Source: Gammaproteobacteria bacterium
Lineage (GTDB): Bacteria > Pseudomonadota > Gammaproteobacteria > Chromatiales > Chromatiaceae
NCBI GenBank assembly: GCA_020630035.1
Contig: JAHDCB010000036.1
Coordinates: 1 to 12,807, forward strand
Reading direction: 5' to 3'
DNA: 12,807 bases
Part shown: positions 1 to 6,910 of the stretch, piece after piece
Numbering within the stretch: position 1 is the stretch's first letter
Layout: each line of letters opens with the position of its first letter
Position numbers and translations under genes: made by a program
The notes under the pieces: generated by a model
What the model was told of the DNA's origin: nothing
The model's input: only the letters and a program-made list of their open reading frames with translations
Database searches by the model: none

Positions 1-17
1 GTAGCCTGAATTACTGA

Positions 18-46
18 TTGACGCTATAGTCTGACCTCCGTAGAAT
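18..46 (+). promoter_or_regulatory. Probable sigma70 promoter of rplM-rpsI
   Basis: A -35 box TTGACG (18-23) is followed after exactly 17 bases by a -10 box TAGAAT (41-46), which places the start of transcription near 52-54. The bases just after the -10 box (TCGGCC) form a G+C-rich discriminator, a common trait of ribosomal promoters under stringent (ppGpp/DksA) control. The boxes are seen directly; the regulation is inferred. It would give a leader of about 90 nt before rplM. Confidence 0.6.
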
Positions 47-53
47 TCGGCCT

Positions 54-144
54 CTTTTGCAAACACAACGCGATATCGCGCTGTAACATAAAATATATTT
101 TTTTATCAAGCACTTAACTGATCTGCTGTTGATGAGTAACCCTG
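54..144 (+). promoter_or_regulatory. rplM mRNA leader with 12-bp palindrome
   Basis: This is the presumed 5' untranslated leader of rplM. It holds a perfect 12-base palindrome, CGCGATATCGCG, at 69-80, then an A/T-rich stretch at 87-107. The only ribosome-binding signal before the ATG at 145 is a weak GATGAG (131-136). In E. coli the rplM-rpsI operon is translationally autoregulated by L13, so a regulatory leader is plausible here, but I cannot match this sequence to a known L13-binding fold. Confidence 0.35.
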
Positions 145-576
145 ATGACTGCTACCTATAGCGCAAAACAGAAAGATATTACCCATGACTGGTACCTGGT
201 CAATGCCGAAGGGAAGACACTGGGGCGTCTGGCTTCAGAAATTGCCCGTCGTCTGCGTGGCAAACATAAACCGATGTATACCCCGAATATGGACACCGGA
301 GATTATATTGTGGTGGTCAATGCAGCCCGGGTAGCTGTGACCGGCAACAAACTGAAAGATAAAATGTATCACCATCATACCGGCTATGTGGGTCATCTGA
401 AGTCGATCAGCCTGGAAAAGCAGCTTGAAAAGGCACCGGAGCGCGTGCTCCAGACCGCAGTAAAGGGAATGCTACCGAAAAATCCTCTGGGTCGTGCCAT
501 GTTCAAAAAGCTGCGGGTATTTGCAGGTTCAGAGCACACCCATCAGGCACAACAGCCACAGCCATTGACACTGTAA
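145..576 (+). CDS. rplM: 50S ribosomal protein L13
   Basis: Ribosomal protein L13 binds 23S rRNA early in assembly of the large subunit. The 143-residue product is the usual length and carries family hallmarks: the N-terminal DWYLVNAEGKTLGRLAS segment, RRLRGKHKPMYTPNMDTGDY, VAVTGNKLKDKMYHHHTG, and the C-terminal GMLPKNPLGRAMFKKLRVFAG stretch. The ATG is the natural start, since homologues begin a few residues before the conserved tryptophan. It is followed after 20 bases by rpsI, the near-universal bacterial rplM-rpsI pair, and a promoter lies about 100 bases upstream. The tail after the last conserved block (HTHQAQQPQPLTL) is rich in Gln and Pro; such tails vary between species. Identification is secure. 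Confidence 0.98.
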   Translation: MTATYSAKQKDITHDWYLVNAEGKTLGRLASEIARRLRGKHKPMYTPNMDTGDYIVVVNAARVAVTGNKLKDKMYHHHTGYVGHLKSISLEKQLEKAPERVLQTAVKGMLPKNPLGRAMFKKLRVFAGSEHTHQAQQPQPLTL

Positions 577-596
577 CCAAACCAGCAGAGAAGATT

Positions 597-989
597 ATGC
601 ATAACACGACACCAGCCGCTGTAGGCCGCCGTAAAACCTCGGTTGCACGGGTATTTGTCCGTCCTGGTAAGGGTGACATCACCGTTAATCAGCGGCCTCT
701 GGATCGCTTTTTCGGGCGCGAAACTGCCCGTATGGTAGTACGCCAACCGCTGCTGCTGACCGAAACACAAGATAAGGTTGATGTGGTAGTCAACGTTAAC
801 GGTGGTGGTGGTAGCGGTCAGGCCGGTGCCATTCGTCATGGTCTGGCTCGTGCCTTATTGAAATATAACGAAGAGCTGCGTGCACCGTTGCGTGCGGCGG
901 GCTTCCTGACGCGTGACTCGCGGATGGTTGAGCGTAAGAAAATCGGCCTGCATAAAGCACGTAAGCGTCCACAATACTCAAAACGCTGA
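597..989 (+). CDS. rpsI: 30S ribosomal protein S9
   Basis: Ribosomal protein S9 sits in the head of the small subunit, and its C-terminal tail reaches the P-site tRNA anticodon stem. The 130-residue product matches the family along its whole length: GRRKTSVARVFVRPGKGDITVN near the N terminus, then DVVVNVNGGGGSGQAGAIRHGLARAL, and the basic end KKIGLHKARKRPQYSKR. The terminal Ser-Lys-Arg that contacts tRNA is intact. It starts at ATG 597 with a GAGAAG purine stretch just upstream, and is cotranscribed with rplM. The next gene begins 34 bases after its stop. Confidence 0.98.
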   Translation: MHNTTPAAVGRRKTSVARVFVRPGKGDITVNQRPLDRFFGRETARMVVRQPLLLTETQDKVDVVVNVNGGGGSGQAGAIRHGLARALLKYNEELRAPLRAAGFLTRDSRMVERKKIGLHKARKRPQYSKR

Positions 990-1023
990 TCTGACGGGCC
1001 AGCCGGGTCGGGGTAGCCAACTG

Positions 1024-1941
1024 ATGCAAGTGATTCTGTTATCGAAAAAACACCACAGCGTCCATCTGCGTCTGCCGAATGTACTGTTCTGGCTGACGTC
1101 TGGTCTGACTTTGTGCGCGGTTGCATTGGTGGCATTCGGTTACATGGCTGGCGTCAGCGACACGCAGCAACAAAGTGCAGATCGTGCGCTGACAGAATTA
1201 CGTACTATGTTGCAACAGGCGCAGGCCACCGTAGCGCAGGTGCGATCTGATCAGGATACCCACCTGAATGCGCTCGGCGTACGCGTTGCTGCACTACAGG
1301 CAAGAATGATGCGGATAGATGCGCTGGGTGAACGCATGGTGCGCATCGGTGGGCTGAACCAGACAGAATTTGATTTTTCAACCATCCCAGCGACTGGGGG
1401 CAACCCGACAGAAGCGGGTGAAGCACAAAATGTTGTCGACATCCAGGGCGAGCTGGATCAGGTCAGCGGTCTGCTGGCTGATCGGGAACACAAGCTGGAG
1501 GTTCTGGAGTCTTACTGGCAGAGTCGTGACCTGTTACAGGCGACGTTACCCTCAGGCCGGCCAGTACAGCAAGGCTGGGTTTCATCCCGCTTCGGCTCAC
1601 GTATTGATCCCCTTAATGGCCGGAGAAGCCATCATAAAGGGATGGATTTCGCCGCGAAGACGGGCACCCCGATCCATGCAGTTGCCGCTGGCATTGTGAA
1701 ACGATCCAGAATAGTCCGAGGCTTCGGCAATATCGTCGAAATCAGCCATGTCGACGGCTACAGTACCTTGTATGCGCACAACAAAAAAAATCTTGTGCGT
1801 CGGGGCGACGTCGTACAAAAGGGCCAGGTGATTGCGCTATTAGGCAGTAGTGGTCGATCCAGCGGACCACATGTTCATTTTGAAGTCCACAAAAATGGTA
1901 AAGCAGTCGATCCATACCATTATGTGAAAGGCGATCTCTGA
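1024..1941 (+). CDS. Membrane-anchored M23-family metallopeptidase (murein endopeptidase-like)
   Basis: This is a predicted zinc peptidase of the LytM/M23 type, which cuts peptidoglycan cross-bridges or, where degenerate, activates amidases. From ATG 1024 the protein has 305 residues: a short basic N terminus, one hydrophobic segment at about 18-43 (signal anchor), a Gln- and Arg-rich probable coiled coil at about 46-170, and a C-terminal M23 domain from about 185. The zinc ligands of active enzymes are present: His204 and Asp208 in HKGMD, and His283 and His285 in HVHF. An active peptidase is therefore expected. No LysM domain is seen. The reading frame is open back into rpsI, but ATG 1024 gives a sensible membrane N terminus and has a GGGG stretch upstream. 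It resembles the M23 proteins found beside secA in other gammaproteobacteria. The exact substrate is unknown. Confidence 0.88.
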   Translation: MQVILLSKKHHSVHLRLPNVLFWLTSGLTLCAVALVAFGYMAGVSDTQQQSADRALTELRTMLQQAQATVAQVRSDQDTHLNALGVRVAALQARMMRIDALGERMVRIGGLNQTEFDFSTIPATGGNPTEAGEAQNVVDIQGELDQVSGLLADREHKLEVLESYWQSRDLLQATLPSGRPVQQGWVSSRFGSRIDPLNGRRSHHKGMDFAAKTGTPIHAVAAGIVKRSRIVRGFGNIVEISHVDGYSTLYAHNKKNLVRRGDVVQKGQVIALLGSSGRSSGPHVHFEVHKNGKAVDPYHYVKGDL

Positions 1942-1956
1942 AGCCAGACGTTGCTT

Positions 1957-2853
1957 TCAATGCTGACGTTGCACAATATAACGCGCTACCCAGCGTAGCG
2001 GATCGGCTTTCTCGTCAAAATCAGTTAACTCTTCCAGTGCTTCCTGCACCAGCCGCTGGGCCATAGTCCGGGCACCCTGCAAACCCAGCAATGCCGGGTA
2101 AGTCGGCTTATTCGCAGCGGCATCCTTTCCTGACTGTTTACCCGTGTTCCGGGTATCCCCCACCACATCCAACACATCATCCTGCACCTGAAAGGCCAAT
2201 CCGATACACTTCGCGTACCGGTCCAGATGCTGCTCTGCCTGAGTAGACGCTGATGGCGCACATAACACACCCAAACGCACACAGGCCCGAATCAGCAGGC
2301 CGGTTTTATGAATATGAATCTGCTCCAGATGAGGCAGATCAATCGATTGTCCGACCGCCTCAATATCCAGTGCCTGACCAACCACCAGACCTTGTGCACC
2401 ACTGGCAACGAGCAGATTCTGCAGCATGGTCAACTTGACCTGAGGAGCCGGCCAGGATGCTTCTACCAGAACCTGATATGCCAGGCTGAGTAACGCATCA
2501 CCGGCCAGGATCGCAGTGGCCTCATCAAACTGCTTATGGCAGGTTGGCTTGCCTCGGCGCAGATCATCGTCATCCATCGCCGGCAGGTCGTCATGCACCA
2601 GAGAAAAGGCATGAATCAGCTCAACTGCACAACTTGGGTCGTGCAACCGGTTGCGTTCGGCACCCACTGCATAGCCTGCGGCATACACAATTAAAGGCCG
2701 GATACGTTTGCCCTTACCCAGCACTGCATACTGCATCGCCTGATGTAAGCGGCGAGGTGCTTGCGTCGGGTCGGGTAAGTGCTGTTGTAAGGCGGTATCC
2801 ACCTGTGTACAACAGTCGGCATGAAAGGCCTGAAAGGCCGTATCAGACATCAT
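1957..2853 (-). CDS. ispA: Farnesyl diphosphate synthase (short-chain polyprenyl synthetase)
   Basis: The enzyme condenses isopentenyl diphosphate with dimethylallyl and then geranyl diphosphate to make farnesyl diphosphate, the precursor of undecaprenyl lipid carrier and quinone side chains. The first aspartate-rich motif is DDLPAMDDDDLRRG and the second is QVQDDVLD; GKGKRIRP binds diphosphate. A Phe lies five residues before the first motif, and that motif carries the two-residue insertion typical of bacterial FPP synthases, so the product is probably C15. From ATG 2853 it has 298 residues, close to E. coli IspA. That start has GAGG (2863-2866 on this strand) nine bases upstream; ATG 2850 is an alternative. 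The start overlaps the end of xseB by about 11 bases, which suggests coupled translation. The dxs gene that often follows is absent; the peptidase gene converges from the other side. Confidence 0.95.
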   Translation of the reverse strand: MMSDTAFQAFHADCCTQVDTALQQHLPDPTQAPRRLHQAMQYAVLGKGKRIRPLIVYAAGYAVGAERNRLHDPSCAVELIHAFSLVHDDLPAMDDDDLRRGKPTCHKQFDEATAILAGDALLSLAYQVLVEASWPAPQVKLTMLQNLLVASGAQGLVVGQALDIEAVGQSIDLPHLEQIHIHKTGLLIRACVRLGVLCAPSASTQAEQHLDRYAKCIGLAFQVQDDVLDVVGDTRNTGKQSGKDAAANKPTYPALLGLQGARTMAQRLVQEALEELTDFDEKADPLRWVARYIVQRQH

Positions 2854-3073
2854 CAACAAATACCTCGGGCTGGGCGTCCGGGTGATCCCGGGTCAGAATT
2901 TTTACCTGTTGTTCAGCGGCCTGTAACTTTTGCTGACAGGTACGAGTAAGCTGAATACCACGTTCAAACGCCTGCAAGGCTTCTTCCAGACTCAGATTGC
3001 CTGTCTCCATCTGAGTCACCAGTGACTCCAGTTCAGTTAAGGCAACTTCAAACGAAACGTTGGCCTGTGTCAC
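2843..3073 (-). CDS. xseB: Exodeoxyribonuclease VII small subunit
   Basis: XseB is the small, multi-copy helical subunit that wraps the large subunit XseA of exonuclease VII, a single-strand nuclease that acts from both ends. The 76-residue protein fits the family: SFEVALTELESLVTQMETGNLSLEEALQAFERG followed by a second helix, QLTRTCQQKLQAAEQQVKIL, and an acidic tail. The start is GTG (3071-3073), with an AGG-containing stretch about nine bases upstream. It overlaps ispA at its end, the usual xseB-ispA arrangement. xseA is not in the window, which is normal because it is generally unlinked. Confidence 0.95.
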   Translation of the reverse strand: MTQANVSFEVALTELESLVTQMETGNLSLEEALQAFERGIQLTRTCQQKLQAAEQQVKILTRDHPDAQPEVFVDDV

Positions 3074-3141
3074 AATAAAAGACCTGTTTTAATCTGAGGA
3101 TTTCCCGCAGTTTGCTGTGGGGACAACACAATGGGGGCTTG

Positions 3142-3207
3142 CCAAAAGGGGAGTGGTGTCGCTCTCACCCCTTTGGTCGTGGGCGAGGTTACATACCTTG
3201 CCCACGA
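3142..3207. repeat. Dispersed palindromic element, copy A (two hairpins)
   Basis: The right half is an imperfect palindrome: TCGTGGGCGAGG (3177-3188), a 7-base loop, and CCTTGCCCACGA (3196-3207). It has one mismatch, which would be a G-U pair in RNA. The left half is a second hairpin: CCAAAAGGGG (3142-3151) against CCCCTTTGG (3168-3176) with one bulged A. The right hairpin recurs at 11627-11657 with 28 of 31 bases identical. Copy A sits between the divergent xseB and parE genes, so it is not a terminator for either. It looks like a REP-type intergenic repeat. Confidence 0.7.
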
Positions 3208-3267
3208 TTTAAATTTGATTTAACGAAACCCAATCGGCTGACCGCACCAGATACAGCCAGGAACACT

Positions 3268-5169
3268 ATGATGGCGTCATCCACTGACTATACTGCCGCA
3301 GCGATTGAAGTCCTGAGCGGACTACAACCAGTGCGCAAACGTCCGGGTATGTATACCGATACCACCAGCCCGAATCATCTGGCGCAGGAAGTGATTGATA
3401 ATAGTGTCGATGAAGCGATTAGTGGGCACGCGGGTAACATCTGGGTGACGCATTACCCGGATGGCTCACTTGAGGTAGAAGATGATGGACGCGGTATGCC
3501 GGTCGACCAGCACCCGGAGCAACATCTGCCTGGCGTCGAGGTGATCCTGACCCAATTGCATGCCGGGGGTAAATTTTCTGATAAAAACTACCAGTTTTCC
3601 GGTGGATTGCATGGTGTTGGCGTATCTGTCGTGAATGCGCTCTCAACACGCCTGGAAGTCTGGATAAAGCGCGGCGGCAAAGAATACCACATGGCCTTTG
3701 CCAACGGGGCGAAAACCGCAGACCTGCAGATCACGCGCAACCTGCGTAAAAAAGACACCGGCACCCGGCTACGCTTCTGGCCGGACGCCGGTTTTTTTGA
3801 TACTGCGGCCATCAACCTGCGCCAGCTGGCTAAGGGTCTGAAGGCAAAGGCGGTACTCTGTCCAGGATTGCGGATACGCCTGACATCAGCAGAGAGTAAC
3901 GACCAGCAGGAATGGTGTTATACCGATGGCCTGTCTGGTTATTTGCAGTATGCACTGGCACAGGCCGACAGCTTGCCACAACCTTGCTACAGTGGCCACC
4001 TTCAGAAACCGGAAACGGACGTTTGCTGGGCCCTGGCCTGGCAGCCGCAGGGTGGTGAGTTATACACCGAAAGCTACGTCAATCTTATTCCGACCCTACA
4101 GGGGGGTACGCATGTGAACGGATTGCGTACCGGGCTGACGGAGGCGATCCGTGAATTTTGCGAATTTCGCCAGCTATATCCACGTGGTGTAAAACTGGCA
4201 CCAGAAGATATATGGCATAACCTGAGTTACGTGCTGGCGGTGCGTATGCAAGAACCGCAATTTTCCGGCCAGACCAAGGAGCGATTGTCCTCACGCAATT
4301 GCGCGGGCTGGGTCAGTAGCCTGATCAAGGATGCATTCAGCCTGTGGCTGAACGAACATACCACACAGGCTGAACAGATCGCTGCACTGGCAATACAACA
4401 GGCGCAGGCCCGGCTGCGTAACAGCAAAAAGGTGGCGCGCAAAAAAATTGTGCAGGGCCCGGCCCTGCCGGGCAAACTGACCGACTGTGTCAGCACCGAT
4501 CGGGAGCGTAGCGAACTGTTTCTGGTAGAAGGCGACTCCGCCGGGGGGTCAGCAAAACAAGCGCGGGATAAAGACTTTCAGGCGGTAATGCCGCTGCGAG
4601 GTAAGATTCTGAACACCTGGGAAGTCGATTCGGCAGATATTCTGGCGTCGCAGGAAGTGCATGATATTGCAGTCGCGATCGGGGTTGATCCGGGTAGTAC
4701 CGACTTGTCGCGTCGCCGTTTCGGCAAGATTTGCATCCTGGCAGATGCAGACTCAGATGGTGCGCATATTGCTACCTTGTTATGTGCCTTGTTCCTGCGT
4801 CATTTTCGTGACCTGGTATTGGCTGGGCACATCTATGTTGCGATGCCGCCGCTGTACCGGATTGATGTCGGCAAACAAGTGCATTATGCCCTGGACGAGG
4901 ATGAGCGTGAGGCAGTACTGGCCCGACTTAAGTCAGATTCACGATCAGGCAAAATCAACATCCAGCGTTTTAAAGGCCTGGGCGAGATGAATCCGTTACA
5001 ACTGCGCGAAACCACCATGCACCCGGACACCCGTCGTCTGGTACAGTTGGTGCTGACCGACGGCGACGATACAACACAACGGATGGATCGACTACTGGCC
5101 AGAAAACGTGCCGCTGATCGCCGCACTTGGCTACAGGCCGCAGGTGATCAGGCGCGTATTGGAACCTGA
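3268..5169 (+). CDS. parE: DNA topoisomerase IV subunit B
   Basis: ParE is the ATPase subunit of topoisomerase IV, which with ParC separates replicated chromosomes. The 633-residue product aligns well with E. coli ParE (630). Visible parts are the GHKL ATPase (EVIDNSVDEA with the catalytic Glu, DDGRGMPV, and the GGLHGVGVSVVNALS lid), the transducer (QTKERLSS, PALPGKL), and the TOPRIM domain (ELFLVEGDSAGGSAKQARD and LADADSDG) with its metal-binding acidic residues. PGMYTDTT, the short C terminus and overall similarity mark it as ParE, not GyrB. The frame is open upstream to 3112, but that extension runs through a hairpin repeat and has no homology. ATG 3268 and ATG 3271 both follow AGGAA (3259-3263); the second has the better spacing. 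parC is not adjacent. Confidence 0.96.
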   Translation: MMASSTDYTAAAIEVLSGLQPVRKRPGMYTDTTSPNHLAQEVIDNSVDEAISGHAGNIWVTHYPDGSLEVEDDGRGMPVDQHPEQHLPGVEVILTQLHAGGKFSDKNYQFSGGLHGVGVSVVNALSTRLEVWIKRGGKEYHMAFANGAKTADLQITRNLRKKDTGTRLRFWPDAGFFDTAAINLRQLAKGLKAKAVLCPGLRIRLTSAESNDQQEWCYTDGLSGYLQYALAQADSLPQPCYSGHLQKPETDVCWALAWQPQGGELYTESYVNLIPTLQGGTHVNGLRTGLTEAIREFCEFRQLYPRGVKLAPEDIWHNLSYVLAVRMQEPQFSGQTKERLSSRNCAGWVSSLIKDAFSLWLNEHTTQAEQIAALAIQQAQARLRNSKKVARKKIVQGPALPGKLTDCVSTDRERSELFLVEGDSAGGSAKQARDKDFQAVMPLRGKILNTWEVDSADILASQEVHDIAVAIGVDPGSTDLSRRRFGKICILADADSDGAHIATLLCALFLRHFRDLVLAGHIYVAMPPLYRIDVGKQVHYALDEDEREAVLARLKSDSRSGKINIQRFKGLGEMNPLQLRETTMHPDTRRLVQLVLTDGDDTTQRMDRLLARKRAADRRTWLQAAGDQARIGT

Positions 5170-5181
5170 TCGAGCAGTGAT

Positions 5182-5266
5182 CCCGGCTATTTTTCTCCTG
5201 ACATGGTGACTGAAATTTGTAATTTTACAAATTTACAAACTATCTGTTTCGCGTAAAATAGCCGGG
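5182..5266. repeat. Near-concentric pair of inverted repeats upstream of rpsP
   Basis: An outer inverted repeat, CCCGGCTATTTT (5182-5193) and AAAATAGCCGGG (5255-5266), is perfect over 12 bases. An inner one, AAATTTGTAA (5213-5222), TT, TTACAAATTT (5225-5234), is perfect over 10 bases. Their centres lie at 5224.0 and 5223.5, so the whole 85 bp is one near-concentric palindrome with diverged middle segments. The inner repeat overlaps the predicted -35 box of rpsP and the right outer arm overlaps its -10 box and discriminator. No target-site duplication is visible at the ends. The function is unknown; a symmetric operator or a decayed small element are both possible. Confidence 0.75.
5232..5259 (+). 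promoter_or_regulatory. Probable sigma70 promoter of rpsP-rimM-trmD-rplS
   Basis: TTTACA (5232-5237) and TAAAAT (5254-5259) are separated by 16 bases and predict a start near 5266. A G+C-rich discriminator, AGCCGGG, follows the -10 box, as expected for a growth-rate-controlled ribosomal promoter. The leader to the ATG at 5332 would be about 65 nt. The match to consensus is good but not perfect, and no start site has been measured. Confidence 0.5.
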
Positions 5267-5331
5267 TTGTTATTTGGGATTTCTGTCAGACCTTCACACA
5301 GAGTCCTTTATTCGCGAACAGAGAAAAATTT

Positions 5332-5592
5332 ATGGTATCTATCCGCCTGGCCCGCTCCGGGGCAAAAAAACGACCTTTTTATCATCTGGTGGCAGCAGAC
5401 TCACGCCGTGCGCGTGATGGTCGTTATATCGAGCGCCTGGGTTTTTATAATCCGATTGCTGGTGAAAATCAGGAGGCCATGCGTATAGACCTGGCGCGTG
5501 TAGATTATTGGCTGTCGGTTGGTGGTCAATTGTCCGAACGTGCAAAAAAACTGGTCGCAGCGCAGCGTGACGCTACTCCGGTAGCAGCTTAG
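5332..5592 (+). CDS. rpsP: 30S ribosomal protein S16
   Basis: S16 is a small-subunit protein needed for assembly of the 30S body. The 86-residue product has the family signature from its first residue: MVSIRLARSGAKKRPFYHLV, then ADSRRARDGRYIERLGFYNP and a C-terminal helix ending SERAKKLVA. It opens the conserved rpsP-rimM-trmD-rplS operon. The ribosome-binding site is weak (AGAGAAAA before the ATG). rimM starts 23 bases after the stop. Confidence 0.98.
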   Translation: MVSIRLARSGAKKRPFYHLVAADSRRARDGRYIERLGFYNPIAGENQEAMRIDLARVDYWLSVGGQLSERAKKLVAAQRDATPVAA

Positions 5593-5615
5593 TATTATTT
5601 CTGACAATATTTTCT

Positions 5616-6134
5616 GTGCCACTGGCTGATCTGACAGACCTGATTGAGCTCGGGCGTGTCACCGGTACATATGGTCTGCGTGGCTGGATTAAGGTCCACT
5701 CAGACACACAGCCGCGCAGTCATATCACTGCTTATTCGCGGCTTTTATTGTATCTGGCTGGTGAGTGGAAATCCTGGCAGATTGCTCAGGGGCGTGTTCA
5801 GGGAAAATATATCATCCTGAAGCTACAGCATTGTGATGATTGTACTCAGGCAGAAGTTCTGATCGGCGCGCGTATTGCAGTGACTCGTGCCGATCTGCCC
5901 ACATTAACCGCACCGGGCGAATATTATTGGGCAGACCTGGTCGGTTTGATTGTGTGTAACCTGCAAGGCCAATCACTTGGCACAGTACGACACCTGTTAG
6001 CGACTGGTGCGCAGGATGTTCTGGTGCTGTCTGGCGCACGAGAGCGGTTAATTCCCTTTGTGTGGCAGAAAATTGTCCATCAGGTTGATCTGGCACAAGG
6101 CCGGCTGCTGGTTGACTGGGATGAAGATTTTTAG
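5616..6134 (+). CDS. rimM: Ribosome maturation factor RimM
   Basis: RimM binds the 30S head near S19 and helps mature the 3' domain of 16S rRNA. The 172-residue product has the N-terminal barrel with LIELGRVTGTYGLRGWIKVHSD and the C-terminal PRC-barrel with YYWADLVGLIV, then GTVRHLLATGAQDVLVL, ending LLVDWDEDF. E. coli RimM is slightly longer (182). The GTG at 5616 is the best start, since it places the conserved GRVTGTYG at the expected distance from the N terminus; no clear Shine-Dalgarno sequence precedes it. trmD begins five bases after the stop. Confidence 0.95.
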   Translation: MPLADLTDLIELGRVTGTYGLRGWIKVHSDTQPRSHITAYSRLLLYLAGEWKSWQIAQGRVQGKYIILKLQHCDDCTQAEVLIGARIAVTRADLPTLTAPGEYYWADLVGLIVCNLQGQSLGTVRHLLATGAQDVLVLSGARERLIPFVWQKIVHQVDLAQGRLLVDWDEDF

Positions 6135-6139
6135 CTGCT

Positions 6140-6910
6140 ATGCGCTTTGATGTAATCAGCCTGTTTCCGGCAATGTTTACTGCCTTAAAGCATGGCATTA
6201 CGGGTCGCGCCCTGACACGTGGCCTAGCAGAGCTGATATTGTGGAATCCGCGTGATTATGCAGTGAATGCCCACGGCCAAGTAGATGATCGTCCCTATGG
6301 TGGTGGACCCGGCATGCTGATGCGATATGAGCCACTGGCTGCGGCTATCCAGGCTGCGCGTGCTGCTTCACCCGCAGGGCAGGTGTTATACCTGAGCCCA
6401 CAGGGCCAACCGTTTACTCAGGCTGTTGCCCAACGGTTGGCACAAACCGATGCGCTGATTTTGCTTGCCGGGCGCTATGAAGGTATTGACGAGCGTCTGT
6501 TGAACACCCAGGTAGATGCGGTGTGGTCGGTAGGCGATTATGTTGTTTCCGGCGGCGAGTTGCCGGCGATGCTGATGATCGACAGCATCATCCGCTTATT
6601 GCCCGGAGCACTCGGACATACTGAGTCCGCTGGTCAGGACTCTTTCAGCGCAGGCCTGCTGGATCACCCACATTACACGCGGCCCGAAGTGGTCGCTGAG
6701 CAGGTAGTCCCGGATGTCTTATTATCTGGCGATCATGCCCGCATTCGTCGCTGGCGTTTGCAACAGGCGCTGGGCCGTACCTGGCAACAGCGACCTGATT
6801 TGTTGCAACAATACCCGCTGAGCGACGAAGAACAGACCTTACTCGTTGAATATATCGACGCTATCAATGAATCACCGCAACCCACCGGGTCAGGAGTTAT
6901 CCGTGAGTAA
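6140..6910 (+). CDS. trmD: tRNA (guanine-37-N1)-methyltransferase
   Basis: TrmD transfers a methyl group from S-adenosylmethionine to N1 of G37 in tRNAs with a G36-G37 sequence, preventing +1 frameshifts. The 256-residue protein shows the N-terminal FDVISLFPAMF, the tRNA-binding DDRPYGGGPGMLM, and the SPOUT trefoil-knot cofactor site LLAGRYEGIDER with SVGDYVVSGGELPA. The C-terminal helical domain (LLDHPHYTRPEVV, later RRWRLQQAL) follows. The length is standard. Its last eight bases overlap the start of rplS, so the two are likely coupled in translation. Confidence 0.98.
   Translation: MRFDVISLFPAMFTALKHGITGRALTRGLAELILWNPRDYAVNAHGQVDDRPYGGGPGMLMRYEPLAAAIQAARAASPAGQVLYLSPQGQPFTQAVAQRLAQTDALILLAGRYEGIDERLLNTQVDAVWSVGDYVVSGGELPAMLMIDSIIRLLPGALGHTESAGQDSFSAGLLDHPHYTRPEVVAEQVVPDVLLSGDHARIRRWRLQQALGRTWQQRPDLLQQYPLSDEEQTLLVEYIDAINESPQPTGSGVIRE

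Noticed and set aside
913..1023. Longer M23 peptidase starting inside rpsI
   Set aside because: It would overlap 77 bases of a ribosomal protein gene in another frame, and ATG 1024 gives a normal short cytoplasmic N terminus before the membrane segment.
3112..3267. N-terminal extension of parE by 52 residues
   Set aside because: The frame happens to be open, but it crosses two hairpin repeats, has no ParE homology, and a good ribosome-binding site lies at 3259-3263 just before the double ATG.
6846..6902. ATG start for rplS inside trmD
   Set aside because: The GTG at 6903 has a strong ribosome-binding site at the right distance and gives the conserved MSN N terminus of L19.
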